The notes under the pieces were generated by a model. The model was not told the DNA's origin. It did no database searches and saw only the letters and a list, made by a program, of their open reading frames with translations. From positions 2,170,001 through 2,234,000 of the forward strand of contig NZ_CP046973.1 in NCBI RefSeq assembly GCF_009792235.1: a DNA stretch of 64,000 nt, in the 5' to 3' direction. This document shows positions 9,036 through 18,700 of the stretch, piece after piece. Made by a program: the position numbers and the translations under genes. Position 1 is the stretch's first letter; each line of letters starts with the position of its first letter. The stretch is from Microcystis aeruginosa FD4 (lineage in GTDB: Bacteria; Cyanobacteriota; Cyanobacteriia; Cyanobacteriales; Microcystaceae).

Positions 9036-10478
9036 GTGACAGTTAGAGTTCGTATTGCCCCCAGTCCCACGGGAAATTTACACATTGGAACAGCGCGTAC
9101 AGCCGTATTTAACTGGCTTTTTGCCCGTCATCACCGGGGGAAATTTATCTTGCGCGTGGAAGATACAGATTTAGAACGTTCTCGACCAGAATATACCGAA
9201 AATATTCAAGCGGGCCTACAATGGTTAGGACTGAATTGGGATGAAGGTCCTTTTTTTCAAACTCAACGCCTTAATTATTATCGTCAAGCCATTCAAACCC
9301 TGCTCGATCGAGGTTTAGCCTATCGTTGTTATTGTACCCCGGAAGAATTGGAAAAAATGCGGGAAGAACAAAAAGCCCGCAATCTTGCCCCCCGTTACGA
9401 TAATCGTCATCGTTATCTCACCCCCGAACAACAAGCTCAATTCGAGCAAGCGGGGAGAAAAGCAGTAATTCGTTTTATTATTGACGATGATCGAGAAATT
9501 ATTTGGCAGGATTTAATCCGGGAAAAAGTCATCTGGAAAGGTAGTGATTTAGGGGGGGATATGGTGATCGCTCGTACCTCGGAAAATGCGGAGGAAAACT
9601 TTGGTCAGCCTCTCTATAATTTAGCGGTAGTTGTTGATGATATCGATATGGAAATTACCCATGTTATTCGTGGGGAAGATCACATCGCTAATACGGCTAA
9701 ACAAATTCTTTTATACGAAGCTTTGGGGGCAAAAGTGCCGGAGTTTGCCCACACTCCTTTGATCTTAAATCAGGAGGGTCGTAAGTTATCTAAACGGGAT
9801 GGAGTCACTTCGATCGATGATTTCCGAAAACTGGGTTTTCTGCCGCAAGCTTTGGTTAATTACATGACTCTCCTCGGTTGGACTCCTCCCGATTCCACTG
9901 AAGAAATTTTTACCCTTGAAACGGCCGCTGAAGTGTTTAGTTTAGAACGGGTAAATAAAGCAGGGGCAAAATTTGACTGGACTAAATTGGATTGGATTAA
10001 TAGTCAATATCTCCATCGCTTAACCGGTGAGGAATTAGTGCCTTTACTCCTTCCCTACTGGCAAGAAGCAGGGTATAATTTTGCTGCTGAAACCGATCGA
10101 GCTTGGTTGATCGGTTTGGCTACTCTCATCGGTCCGAGTTTAACTCGTTTAAGCGATGCTGTCGCCGAAAGTCGCTTACTTTTAACCCCTGTGGCTAATT
10201 ATAATCAGGAAGCTCTAAGTCAATTACAATTAGAGGGAGTTAAGGATATTATCAAGGATATTCTCGCCGCTATTACTCCCGATTTGACTGGAGAAGTTGC
10301 TAAGGGAATTGTGGAAACAACAACTAAAGCCCATCGGGTTAAAAAAGGTCTGGTGATGAAGTCTCTGCGCGCCGCTTTGATGGGGGAGTTACACGGTCCA
10401 GATTTAATGCAGTCTTGGCTACTTCTCAATCAAAAAGGTTGGGATATATCCCGTCTTCAGCAAGCAGTAAATAGTTAA
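9036..10478 (+). CDS. gltX: Glutamyl-tRNA synthetase
   Basis: A class I aminoacyl-tRNA synthetase that charges tRNA-Glu, supplying both translation and, in cyanobacteria, the C5 route to chlorophyll and haem. The 480-residue length is normal. The ATP-binding HIGH motif appears as LHIGTARTAVFNWLF near residues 16-30, and the KMSKS loop as KLSKRDG. The C-terminal anticodon-binding region is present. The start is GTG at 9036, supported by an AGGAG at about 9024 and by alignment of the N-terminal TVRVRIAPSPTG to the family. Cyanobacterial enzymes are usually non-discriminating and also charge tRNA-Gln (established for the group, not shown here). Confidence 0.97.
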   Translation: MTVRVRIAPSPTGNLHIGTARTAVFNWLFARHHRGKFILRVEDTDLERSRPEYTENIQAGLQWLGLNWDEGPFFQTQRLNYYRQAIQTLLDRGLAYRCYCTPEELEKMREEQKARNLAPRYDNRHRYLTPEQQAQFEQAGRKAVIRFIIDDDREIIWQDLIREKVIWKGSDLGGDMVIARTSENAEENFGQPLYNLAVVVDDIDMEITHVIRGEDHIANTAKQILLYEALGAKVPEFAHTPLILNQEGRKLSKRDGVTSIDDFRKLGFLPQALVNYMTLLGWTPPDSTEEIFTLETAAEVFSLERVNKAGAKFDWTKLDWINSQYLHRLTGEELVPLLLPYWQEAGYNFAAETDRAWLIGLATLIGPSLTRLSDAVAESRLLLTPVANYNQEALSQLQLEGVKDIIKDILAAITPDLTGEVAKGIVETTTKAHRVKKGLVMKSLRAALMGELHGPDLMQSWLLLNQKGWDISRLQQAVNS

Positions 10479-10522
10479 ATTGATCGGCTATCAGTTATCA
10501 GAAAATTTCTCGTACATTAGGG

Positions 10523-10552
10523 TTGACAAATTCCCTAGAATTGCTATATAAT
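10523..10552 (+). promoter_or_regulatory. Sigma-70 type promoter and long leader of pfkA
   Basis: TTGACA (10523-10528), an 18-base spacer and TATAAT (10547-10552) form a near-consensus housekeeping promoter. It lies about 190 bases before the pfkA ATG, so the transcript would have a leader of roughly 180 bases. That leader contains a G-rich stretch followed by T runs near 10611-10640 that could attenuate transcription. No known riboswitch class was recognised. Confidence 0.65.
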
Positions 10553-10739
10553 TTCTAGTATAATGGGAATCCGTGTCGCCCTGCACACCCTGCTCGTGAT
10601 CGATTACTGAGGGGACGGGGGTGAATTTTTCGTTTTTTTCCCCTAACTGTCAGGGACGATCTAGAAACTTTCTTAATTTTTAGGCATTATCCGCAACTTT
10701 TCCCTAAATATAGATTTGTTAATCTCCTGACAAAAAGCT

Positions 10740-11822
10740 ATGGGTGAAAAAAAACGCATTGGACTTCTCACCAGTGGTGGCGACTGTGCGGGTTTAAATG
10801 CCGCCATTCGTGCCGTTGTCCACCATGCCACTGGCAATTATGGCTGGGAAGTGGTGGGTATTCGAGAAGCAACTAACGGATTAATTAGCCGTCCCCCCAA
10901 AACCACGATCTTTGATATTGAAGGAGTCGATCGCCTGTTGGTGATGGGAGGAACAATTCTCGGTACTACCAATAAGGGGGATCCCTTCGCTTTCCCGATG
11001 CCCGATGGAACCCTGATCGATCGCTCTCAGGACATCATCGACGGCTATCATAGTCTGGGACTGGATGCCCTGATCGGCATCGGTGGCGATGGTAGTCTGG
11101 CGATTTTGCGCCGTATTGCCCAACAGGGAGGCATTAATCTGATTGGTATCCCCAAAACCATCGATAATGATGTGGGAGCGACAGAAGTCTCCATCGGCTT
11201 CGATACAGCTACTAATATCGCCACAGAAGCCCTCGATCGCCTCCATTTTACCGCCGCTAGTCATAACCGGGTGATGATCCTAGAAGTTATGGGTAGAGAT
11301 GCCGGCCATATTGCCCTGGCTGCCGGTATTGCGGGGGGGGCCGATATCATTCTCATTCCCGAAATTCCCTACCGATTAGAGAAGATCTGCGAGAAGATCC
11401 GGCAACGGCAGCGTATGGATAAACAGTTTTCTCTGATTATTGTCTCCGAGGCTGTGCGGACGGAAACTGGCGATCGCCTAGTGCAAAAGGAATCCCTAGG
11501 AGAAGATCGTCTCGGGGGTATCGGTCGCTATTTAGCCGAAGAAGTTGCCAGGGAAACCGGGGCCGAAACGAGAGTGACTTTCCTGGGCCACATTCAACGG
11601 GGGGGCATTCCTTCTCCGATGGATCGCTTACTGGGGGCGGCTTTTGGCGTGGCGGCCGTGGATCTGATCGCCAGGAGGGAATTCGATCGCATGGTGGCCT
11701 GGCAAAATCGGCAAGTGGTCAGTGTTCCCATTGAGGAGGCGATTAAAACCTATCGCGTCGTCGATCCCGAAGAAACTTTAGTCAAAACCGCCAGGGGTTT
11801 GGGTATTTGTCTAGGGGATTGA
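10740..11822 (+). CDS. pfkA: 6-phosphofructokinase
   Basis: The enzyme phosphorylates fructose 6-phosphate to fructose 1,6-bisphosphate in glycolysis. The 360-residue protein has the nucleotide-binding GGDCAGLNAAIRAVV start, the GGDGS loop, and the catalytic PKTIDNDVGATE segment. Glycine in GGDGS with lysine in PKTIDND is the mixed pattern of the ATP-using lineage that differs from the E. coli type (which has PGTIDND); ATP use is likely but not certain. The ATG at 10740 starts the conserved KKRIGLLTSGGD motif directly. It has its own promoter upstream and an unrelated restriction-modification unit downstream. Confidence 0.93.
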   Translation: MGEKKRIGLLTSGGDCAGLNAAIRAVVHHATGNYGWEVVGIREATNGLISRPPKTTIFDIEGVDRLLVMGGTILGTTNKGDPFAFPMPDGTLIDRSQDIIDGYHSLGLDALIGIGGDGSLAILRRIAQQGGINLIGIPKTIDNDVGATEVSIGFDTATNIATEALDRLHFTAASHNRVMILEVMGRDAGHIALAAGIAGGADIILIPEIPYRLEKICEKIRQRQRMDKQFSLIIVSEAVRTETGDRLVQKESLGEDRLGGIGRYLAEEVARETGAETRVTFLGHIQRGGIPSPMDRLLGAAFGVAAVDLIARREFDRMVAWQNRQVVSVPIEEAIKTYRVVDPEETLVKTARGLGICLGD

Positions 11823-11952
11823 GATTAAATCTAGGGGAATCGGTGCGAGAATTAATCCTTAAGTATCGCCCTTTCCCCACTGATTAAAATTACAAGTCAA
11901 ATAAAGATAAACTCTGATAATTATTTTTCGGCAATTTCGCCAGTAAACCTAA

Positions 11953-13365
11953 ATGATTAATAGTTCAGTTAATGTAGCAGAAAGATTGTTAGAAATCAAC
12001 AATCTCGATCGAGAATTATTTAATTATTTTCAAAACAAATTACTTGATTCTGAGCAATTATCTCGTACCCTAGTGAGTTTTCAAGGTAATAAAAATCAAC
12101 CGGTTTATCGCTGGTATAAATATAAAGAGGGTTTTTCCGTTGATCTGATAGTTTATCTTCTAGAAAAATATGGTATCAAACAAGGAAAAATACTAGACCC
12201 TTTCGCCGGCAGCGGAACAACTTTATTTGCGGCGGCGGCCAGGGGTTTATCAGCAGATGGAATAGAACTATTGCCGATTGGACAGGAATTAATTATTACT
12301 AGACAAATTTTAGAGAATGGCTTAAATAGTGATGATATATATCGTCTAGAGTATTGGTCTAACCATAGCCTTTGGCAACAGGGAGATGACAAAGTTAAGT
12401 TATTAGAATTACCAATTACTCAAGGAGCATATCCCCAAGAAAATCAGGCTTGTATAGAAAGTTACTTAGGGTTGATTGCCCAAGAGAATGAGCGAGTGCA
12501 AGGGATCTTAAAATTTGCCTTACTTTCTATTCTCGAATCAATTAGCTATACTAGAAAAGATGGTCAATACCTGCGTTGGGATTATCGTTCTGGGAGACAA
12601 CAGGGCAAAAATATATTTGACAAAGGGGAAATTTTAGACTTTAAAATTGCCCTCCATAGCAAGTTAAGAGAAATTCTCGCAGATTTAGAGCCTAGTCAGC
12701 AACAATTGGAACTTTTTTCTAGAGATTATCCTCAGGGAAAAATTCAACTATATCAAGGTTCTTGTCTTGAGATTTTGCCAGAGATTTCCTCAGAAAAATA
12801 CGATTCTATTATTACTTCTCCTCCTTATTGTAATCGCTATGATTATACTCGTATCTACGCTTTGGAATTGGCTCTATTGGGAATAGATCAACTACAATTA
12901 AAACAATTACGTCAACAAATGCTTAGTTGCACTGTTGAAAATAAACCCAAAGAGTTACTAAAAATAAATGAACAATGGTCGCCAGCCATTGCCATAACTG
13001 ATCGTCAAAAATTATTAGAAAGTGTCCTGGATTATTTAGAGGAATTAAAATCAAGCAAGGCCTTAAATAACCATGGTATTCCTCGGATGATCAGGGGGTA
13101 TTTTCTGGAAATGTCTTGTCTAATTTATGAATGCTTTCGGGTTATGAAATCCTCTGGTATTTTCTGTATGATTAATGATAACGTTCGTTATGCGGGAGCT
13201 AGTATTTCTGTAGATTTAATTTTGTCAAAAATTGCTGAAGAAATTGGATTTAAAGTAGAAAATATTTTAGTAGTTCCTAATGGAAAAGGTAATAGTAGTC
13301 AGCAAATGGGATGTCATGGTAGAGAATCTTTAAGAAAATGTATTTATGTGTGGAGAAAGCCTTAA
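11953..13365 (+). CDS. DNA methyltransferase of an AvaI/BsoBI-type system
   Basis: A 470-residue site-specific methyltransferase. Motif I is LDPFAGSGTTLFAAAARG near residue 77, and motif IV is SIITSPPYCNRYDYTRIYA near residue 283. An SPPY catalytic tetrapeptide is typical of N4-cytosine methylases, although N6-adenine cannot be excluded. Its TAA stop overlaps the ATG of the adjacent endonuclease gene by one base, so the two form an operon. The product should protect CYCGRG-like sites if the partner assignment is right (inference). Lower GC content than gltX and pfkA fits acquisition by transfer. No interruption is seen. Confidence 0.8.
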   Translation: MINSSVNVAERLLEINNLDRELFNYFQNKLLDSEQLSRTLVSFQGNKNQPVYRWYKYKEGFSVDLIVYLLEKYGIKQGKILDPFAGSGTTLFAAAARGLSADGIELLPIGQELIITRQILENGLNSDDIYRLEYWSNHSLWQQGDDKVKLLELPITQGAYPQENQACIESYLGLIAQENERVQGILKFALLSILESISYTRKDGQYLRWDYRSGRQQGKNIFDKGEILDFKIALHSKLREILADLEPSQQQLELFSRDYPQGKIQLYQGSCLEILPEISSEKYDSIITSPPYCNRYDYTRIYALELALLGIDQLQLKQLRQQMLSCTVENKPKELLKINEQWSPAIAITDRQKLLESVLDYLEELKSSKALNNHGIPRMIRGYFLEMSCLIYECFRVMKSSGIFCMINDNVRYAGASISVDLILSKIAEEIGFKVENILVVPNGKGNSSQQMGCHGRESLRKCIYVWRKP

Positions 13366-14336
13366 TGGAAAAACCCTATCTCTTGCATTTAAACCAAAGT
13401 TGTGATTTGGATACTACCTATGAAGCTATCCGTTCAGGATTTATTACTCTAGCCTGAGAAAAAAATCAGAGAGCTACTCCTTTAATTGCAGAAGCAAGAA
13501 CCTTAAAAATTATTGCCCAAACTGTAAACAATGCTAGAGATTTGCTAAACATCCCAGATATTCAAGCGGCTTTATTAACTGCATCGGGAATTTCTGATAA
13601 AGCTAAAAATTATTTACATCCCCAAGACAAGGTAGAAGCAATTCAAGAATTAATTGTCAATTTTCTGGAACCTGCGGGGACTAATTTTGTTGAGGAGTTA
13701 GTCTATAGATTTCTATTGATTCGGGGTGACACTTTAGGAGGAATCATGAGAAACGCAGGTGGCTCCTTAGCTCAAAGTAAATTTACTCGTTCTCTATTAG
13801 CAACTTTAAGAGTAGCAGGGATTGCTTATGATTGGCTCAATTCTAGTAATAATCAATGGAGAGCAGCTGAAGAAATGACACCTAATCTAGAAATCTTGGT
13901 TAGAGGTGTTAGCTGGTTAAATAACAGCCAACCAAGAACAATAATTTATAATGTCAATGTTCCCCTTGTTAATAACAACAATATTGATTTGTGCCTTTTA
14001 AAATGTGATTCGACGCAATTAGCTAATCAAAAAATCAAAAAACAAACCTTACAATCTCCTGATTTATACATTGCTTTGGGAGAATTGAAAGGTGGTATTG
14101 ATCCCGCAGGAGCAGATGAACATTGGAAAACTGCTCGTACTGCTTTGCAGAGAATTGATGATGCTTTTAGAAAAATCTCTAAGCATCCTTATACTTTTTT
14201 TATCGGCGCTGCTATTGAACCAAAAATGGCTAGGGAAATTTATCAGCAATTAGAGACGCAAAAACTCACCAATGCCGCTAACTTAACCAATGATAATCCA
14301 CTGGTTTCAATTATCCGTTGGCTATGCCATCTTTAA
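13365..14336 (+). pseudogene. AvaI/BsoBI-family restriction endonuclease, nonsense-interrupted
   Basis: Reading from the ATG at 13365 gives a 323-codon frame broken once, by TGA at 13455-13457 (codon 31). The distal part is recognisable as the AvaI/BsoBI family: PDLYIALGELKGGIDPAGAD with E240-L-K242, which as I recall are the BsoBI catalytic residues at the same positions. Restoring the TGA to TTA (Leu) would need one base change and give a full-length enzyme. The longest uninterrupted frame starts only at ATG 13542 and lacks about 59 N-terminal residues. The cognate methyltransferase upstream is intact, so the system probably modifies but no longer cuts. Confidence 0.75.
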
Positions 14337-14794
14337 CCTAGTTAACATCTAGAAAACTACACCTCAAATAAAGAAGTTATTTCACCATTAAGATAACTGC
14401 TGTAATTAACCTGCGTTATGGAATAAAATTACAATATATAGCGTTTACCAATCTCATGAGGTACACTAAAATCTTAACTCATGACTCCTAACTCCTCAAA
14501 ACCTAAGACTCTGCACCTCACAACTATGGGAATTGCTATAGTAATTTCAATTAAGATTGAGAATATCAATGCCAGAGTCCATAAGAGTCTAACTGGTCTA
14601 GAGTGTATCAGACTTATCTGAAAGGACTATAAGATAAACTTCGCAGAATATACACACTCCTCCCCCCTGTTGCACCAAAAGCTACAATTTAATAAATCTT
14701 TACATTCTTCTCCCCTTAGTCCCTCCCCTTCGGGAGCGATAGGTTAGCATAGAGTGGGTGAAAACAATTTTTCTCCATTGATTTCGGGTATCTC
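14337..14794. other. Gene-free stretch before brnTA, with left direct repeat
   Basis: About 460 bases, rich in A+T, without a supportable gene. It ends in a GC-rich, pyrimidine-biased segment. The sequence beginning GCTACAATTTAATAAAT at 14681 is repeated at 15328, on the other side of the BrnT/BrnA module. Otherwise nothing recognisable. Confidence 0.5.
14681..14711 (+). repeat. Left copy of direct repeat flanking the BrnT/BrnA module
   Basis: GCTACAATTTAATAAAT followed by a near-identical TTTACATT segment matches 15328-15356 with one substitution over about 26 bases. The pair encloses only the brnT-brnA operon, about 650 bases. Confidence 0.7.
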
Positions 14795-15070
14795 ATGCGT
14801 ATTCAATGGGATGAAGCCAAACGACAGCGAGTTTTAACAGAACGTGACATTGACTTCACTCGGTTAAACGATCTGCTTTACAAACCTTACATCGAAGACC
14901 AACGCTCTGAGCAGCCAGAACAATATCGGATTGTTGGCTTTGCGGGCGGAACGTTAACAACATTCATTGTAGAATACAGAGTCGATGAAGTCGGTGATTA
15001 CATTTGGGTTGTCACCGCTTGGAAATCAACTAAACAGGAGCGCAAAAGCTATGAGGAAACAGTCAACTGA
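14795..15070 (+). CDS. brnT: BrnT-family toxin
   Basis: A 91-residue protein of the BrnT (RelE-fold ribonuclease) family of type II toxins, which cleave RNA and stop translation. Family hallmarks visible are the opening IQWDEAKRQRVLTERDIDF (the W/F-D-x-x-K-R pattern), the central PEQYRIVGFAGG strand, and the C-terminal WVVTAWKSTKQERKSYEE with its R-x3-Y tail. The downstream BrnA-like gene overlaps its end by 20 bases, so toxin comes first, as is usual for BrnTA. BrnTA operons are normally autorepressed by the complex. Full length; appears intact. Confidence 0.85.
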   Translation: MRIQWDEAKRQRVLTERDIDFTRLNDLLYKPYIEDQRSEQPEQYRIVGFAGGTLTTFIVEYRVDEVGDYIWVVTAWKSTKQERKSYEETVN

Positions 15071-15308
15071 AATTAAAGATATTGAGGAAATTGCTCAACA
15101 AGCACATCTAGGGAAAGATGTCTCTGAGCATTTCACAGGTAATTTTCAGGTTAAGCAACAAATTAATCTTGATTTTCCCCCGGAATTACTAGGAAGCATA
15201 GATGTAGAGTGTCAATTGCAGAACATGAATCGTCAGGATTGGATCAAGATGGTTTGCGTTGAAAAACTCCGTGCAATTCAATCTAGCAGAATAGCCAATA
15301 CTGTTTAG
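15051..15308 (+). CDS. brnA: BrnA/CopG-like antitoxin
   Basis: An 85-residue product from ATG 15051, which lies inside the last codons of brnT in another frame. The N-terminal half is polar (EIKDIEEIAQQAHLGKDVSEHF), and the C-terminal half reads as a ribbon-helix-helix type segment (QQINLDFPPELLGSIDVECQ then NRQDWIKMVCVEKLRAI). This fits a DNA-binding antitoxin that neutralises BrnT and represses the operon. An upstream in-frame ATG at 14985 would read through brnT coding sequence and is less likely. The family label rests on position beside brnT more than on strong sequence motifs. Confidence 0.75.
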   Translation: MRKQSTEIKDIEEIAQQAHLGKDVSEHFTGNFQVKQQINLDFPPELLGSIDVECQLQNMNRQDWIKMVCVEKLRAIQSSRIANTV

Positions 15309-15327
15309 TGGGGTCAAAGTATCCTAC

Positions 15328-15356
15328 GCTACAATTTAATAAATATTTACATTTCT
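15328..15356 (+). repeat. Right copy of direct repeat flanking the BrnT/BrnA module
   Basis: Partner of the repeat at 14681-14711. It begins 20 bases after the brnA stop. Confidence 0.7.
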
Positions 15357-15443
15357 CGACTGGCGATTCACACAGTTGGCGAATCTCCATTCCTACAAAT
15401 TACAATTGAGTTAAGATATTCATTTAATTTAAACAGGTGAGCG

Positions 15444-15712
15444 ATGAAATCAAAAGTCAGTATTGAAATAGAAAAGAGAGAAGGAAGATATTCTGCTTAC
15501 AGTCCTGAAATTAAAGGATATATAGCAGAAGGAAATTCTTTCAAGCTCATGAATCATTTTTAGCGGGTCTAACTCTTTACCAAAATCGTCCTGACAAAGA
15601 ATATAGTCTCATTGATTGTATCTCTATGCAGACGATGCGAGAACTGGAAATTATCGAGATATTGACCCATGATCAACATTTTACTCAGGAAGGTTTTGTC
15701 ATTTTGCTATAG
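15444..15712 (+). pseudogene. Chimeric remnant of a HicB-like antitoxin and a VapC (PIN) toxin
   Basis: From ATG 15444, 39 codons (MKSKVSIEIEKREGRYSAYS then EIKGYIAEGNS) match the start of HicB/UPF0150-type antitoxins and end at TAG 15561. In a second frame, overlapping from about 15540 to the TAG at 15710, the sequence reads ESFLAGLTLYQNRPDKEYSL, then DCISMQTMRELEI and LTHDQHFTQEGF. That is the C-terminal part of a PIN-domain VapC toxin, with the conserved D-C-I-S and T-H-D acidic positions. The middle (rest of the antitoxin, start of the toxin) is deleted. Neither part can be functional. Confidence 0.65.
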
Positions 15713-15755
15713 TGCAATCGCCCTCGATTCTTAAGGTATTTAATCAAGTTATTAA

Positions 15756-18700
15756 TTACTGACCCGATTCGATCGCTCCTTCGGCCTCATGGACAATTGC
15801 CCTCAATCGATCTAAAGTTTTCTGGTCTACCTGCGTCCATAATCCCCGTTGTTGAGCCTCTAATAATCTTTCGGCCATATCTCGCAATGCCCAGGGGTTT
15901 TTCTCCTGAATAAATTGTTGTACCTTCTCGTCAAATAAATAAGCTGCGGCTACTCCCTGATAAATAAAATCCTCCACTAGGTGAGTAGTGGCAGAGTAGG
16001 CAAAAATATAATCTACGGTCGCAGCCATCTCGAAAGCGCCTTTATAGCCGTGTCGCATCACTCCCGCTATCCATTTGGGGTTCACTACTCGCGAACGGTA
16101 AACGCGGCGAATTTCTTCCTCTAGACTTCTGATGCGGGGATTTTCTGGACGGGAATGATCACCAAAATAGGTGACGGGATTTTTGCCGGTTAAGGACCGG
16201 ACACTGGCAGTTAAGCCGCCTTGAAATTGATAGTAGTCATCGGAGTCGAAAATATCGTGTTCTCGATTGTCCTGATTGTGCAGCACTATCTCTAATTCTT
16301 CCAGTCTATTTCTCAATACTTCCGGTAAAGAATGGGCAGTTCCTTGACTATCAATTGCATAACAACTCCAGTTAATATAAGCATTAGCTAAGTCTTGATC
16401 ATTTTGCCAGTTTTGTGACTCGATTAACCCCTGTAAACCGGCCCCATAAGCACCCGGTTTGCAGCCAAAGATTCTGGCAGTAGCTCTCAGTTTCGCCTCT
16501 TTTTCTCCTAAGCCCTGACTTAGCCAAAACTCTTTCTCTGTCTTCACTTTCGCCGCTAAAGGATTAATTTTTTCCTCTTCCTCTTGACAAGCTACCGCAT
16601 TTATGCAAGAATTAAGAAGATGTAGTATGCTGGGGAAACTGTCCCTAAAAAAGCCCGATACCCGAACGGTCACATCAATTCGAGGACGGCCTAAGCTAGA
16701 CGGGGTAAGGATTTCAAACCCGACCACCCGACGGAAAAAACCATCCCAAAGGGGACGAATTCCCAGCAAAGCCATGACTTCGGCCACATCTTCGCCACTA
16801 TTTCTCATCGTCGCAGTTCCCCAGATAGAAATCGCCAAAGTGCGGGGATATTCGCCATTTTCTTGGGTATAACGTTCAATTAGTGCCTCTGCGGCCTTTC
16901 TTCCCACTTCCCACGCGGTTTCTGTGGGGATTGCGCGGGTATCGACAGAATAGAAATTTCTGCCAGTGGGGAGAACATCGGGACGGCCGCGGGTAGGAGC
17001 GCCGGAAGCACCACTGGGGACGTATTGGCCAGCGAGACCTTTTAAGAGATAGGTAAGTTCATCGGGGGTTTGTTTTAAAGCAGGAATTAACTGATTTTCT
17101 AGCCAAACCAATTCTTTTGCCGTATTTTCGCCTAGAGGTTCAATTTTCTGGCTAATTAAATCCTGAGCGAGACTTTCCAGATAGGTAGTAGTATCGTTAT
17201 ATTCCGTCAGGGGGTCGCAGTCGAGATGGAGGTCAAGGGCGATCGAACGGGTTAAACCGGGGCGGTCGGGACTAGGAGAACGAGCGATCGATTGGATTAA
17301 ATCAATTAACTGCTGACCCTGGGGACATTGACCGAAGATATGTAAACCGTCGCGGATTTGTGCTTCCTTGAGTTCACAGAGATAACCATCCACGAGGGTA
17401 AGAAATTGACCAAAGGAAGCGCTGGTCGCAACGCGCTCGCTACGCGAGATCGTGCCTAGCTCTCGATCGAGATTAGTTTTCGCCACCAGATCGTTAATCC
17501 GCTTGCGAATCAGAGCTAAACGAGAAGGATCAAGAGATTCTGCCTGATAATATTCATCGATGAGGGACTCTAACTTTTCCCAATCCCCATACAATTCCGC
17601 TCGCGTCATTGGGGGAGTGAGATGGTCGATGATAACAGCTTGGGAACGTCTTTTAGCGTTGGAACCTTCTCCGGGGTCATTGACAATAAACGGATAAAAA
17701 TTCGGCAGCGACGAGAAAGCAATTTCGGGATAACAATGGGGAGAAAGAGCGAGACTTTTCCCGGGCAGCCATTCTAAATTGCCGTGTTTACCGAGATTAA
17801 TCACAGCAGTGACTTGGAATTCCTGTCGTAACCAATGGTAAAAAGCGAGATAGCTGTGGGTAGGTTCCAGGTCGGGGGAATGATAATTAAGAGTCGGGTC
17901 AAGGTCATAACCGCGAGAAGGTTGAATACCGATAAAGACATTACCTAACTGGATGCCGGGGATAGGAAAATCCCTGTCTGGATGTCCCCAACGGTCAAGC
18001 AGAGCGCTTTGATTATCGGGGGGAAGGGAGGAGAAATAATCTAGATATGCTGCCAGGGAGAGAGATTGATAGATAGGTTTTAATTCCCTTGTCTCCGGGT
18101 CATTAGTGATACCGGAAATAAGCAATCGCATTAATTCATCGCTATGGTCGGGGAGGTCGGTGAGAGTATAACCTTGGGTTTGTAATGCGCGAAGAATTTC
18201 CAGACCACTAGCGGGAGTATCTAAACCGACTCCGTTAGCGATACGACCATCCTTATTGGGATAGTTGGGGAAAATGAGGGCAATTTTTTTCTGGGAGTTG
18301 GGAAGGGAGGAGAGTTGACAATAGTTTGCGGTTAAATCAGCGACAAAATCAACCCGGTGGGGGAGGGGTTGATAGATAACTATTTCCGTTTCTAGTTTCG
18401 GATGTCGGGTGAGGACAGATTTAAAGGAAATAGCGCGGGTGATAATTTTGCCATCCATTTCCGGTAAAGCGATATTCATGGCCACATCCCGGGGGGAAAG
18501 ACCTTGATAACCCTGTTGATAAGCTTCTAAACTACTGCTGCTGAGGATAACTTGGAAGATGGGTTTATTGAGGGACTGCCAGAAGTGATGATTTTGTTTG
18601 TCTTCTGGTCGCTGGATAGAGAAGCTAGTGGTATCGAGAATTAGGTCTGGGGGATGGTGGGAAAAGAGGGTTAATAGTTCCTCTTGCACTTCAATTTCCC

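Noticed and set aside
4911..14336. TGA read as a sense codon (recoding or selenocysteine) in the two interrupted endonuclease genes
   Set aside because: Other genes in the window end in TGA, no SECIS-like element is visible, and a simple one-base change from TTA explains the AvaI-type case. Nonsense mutation is the simpler reading.
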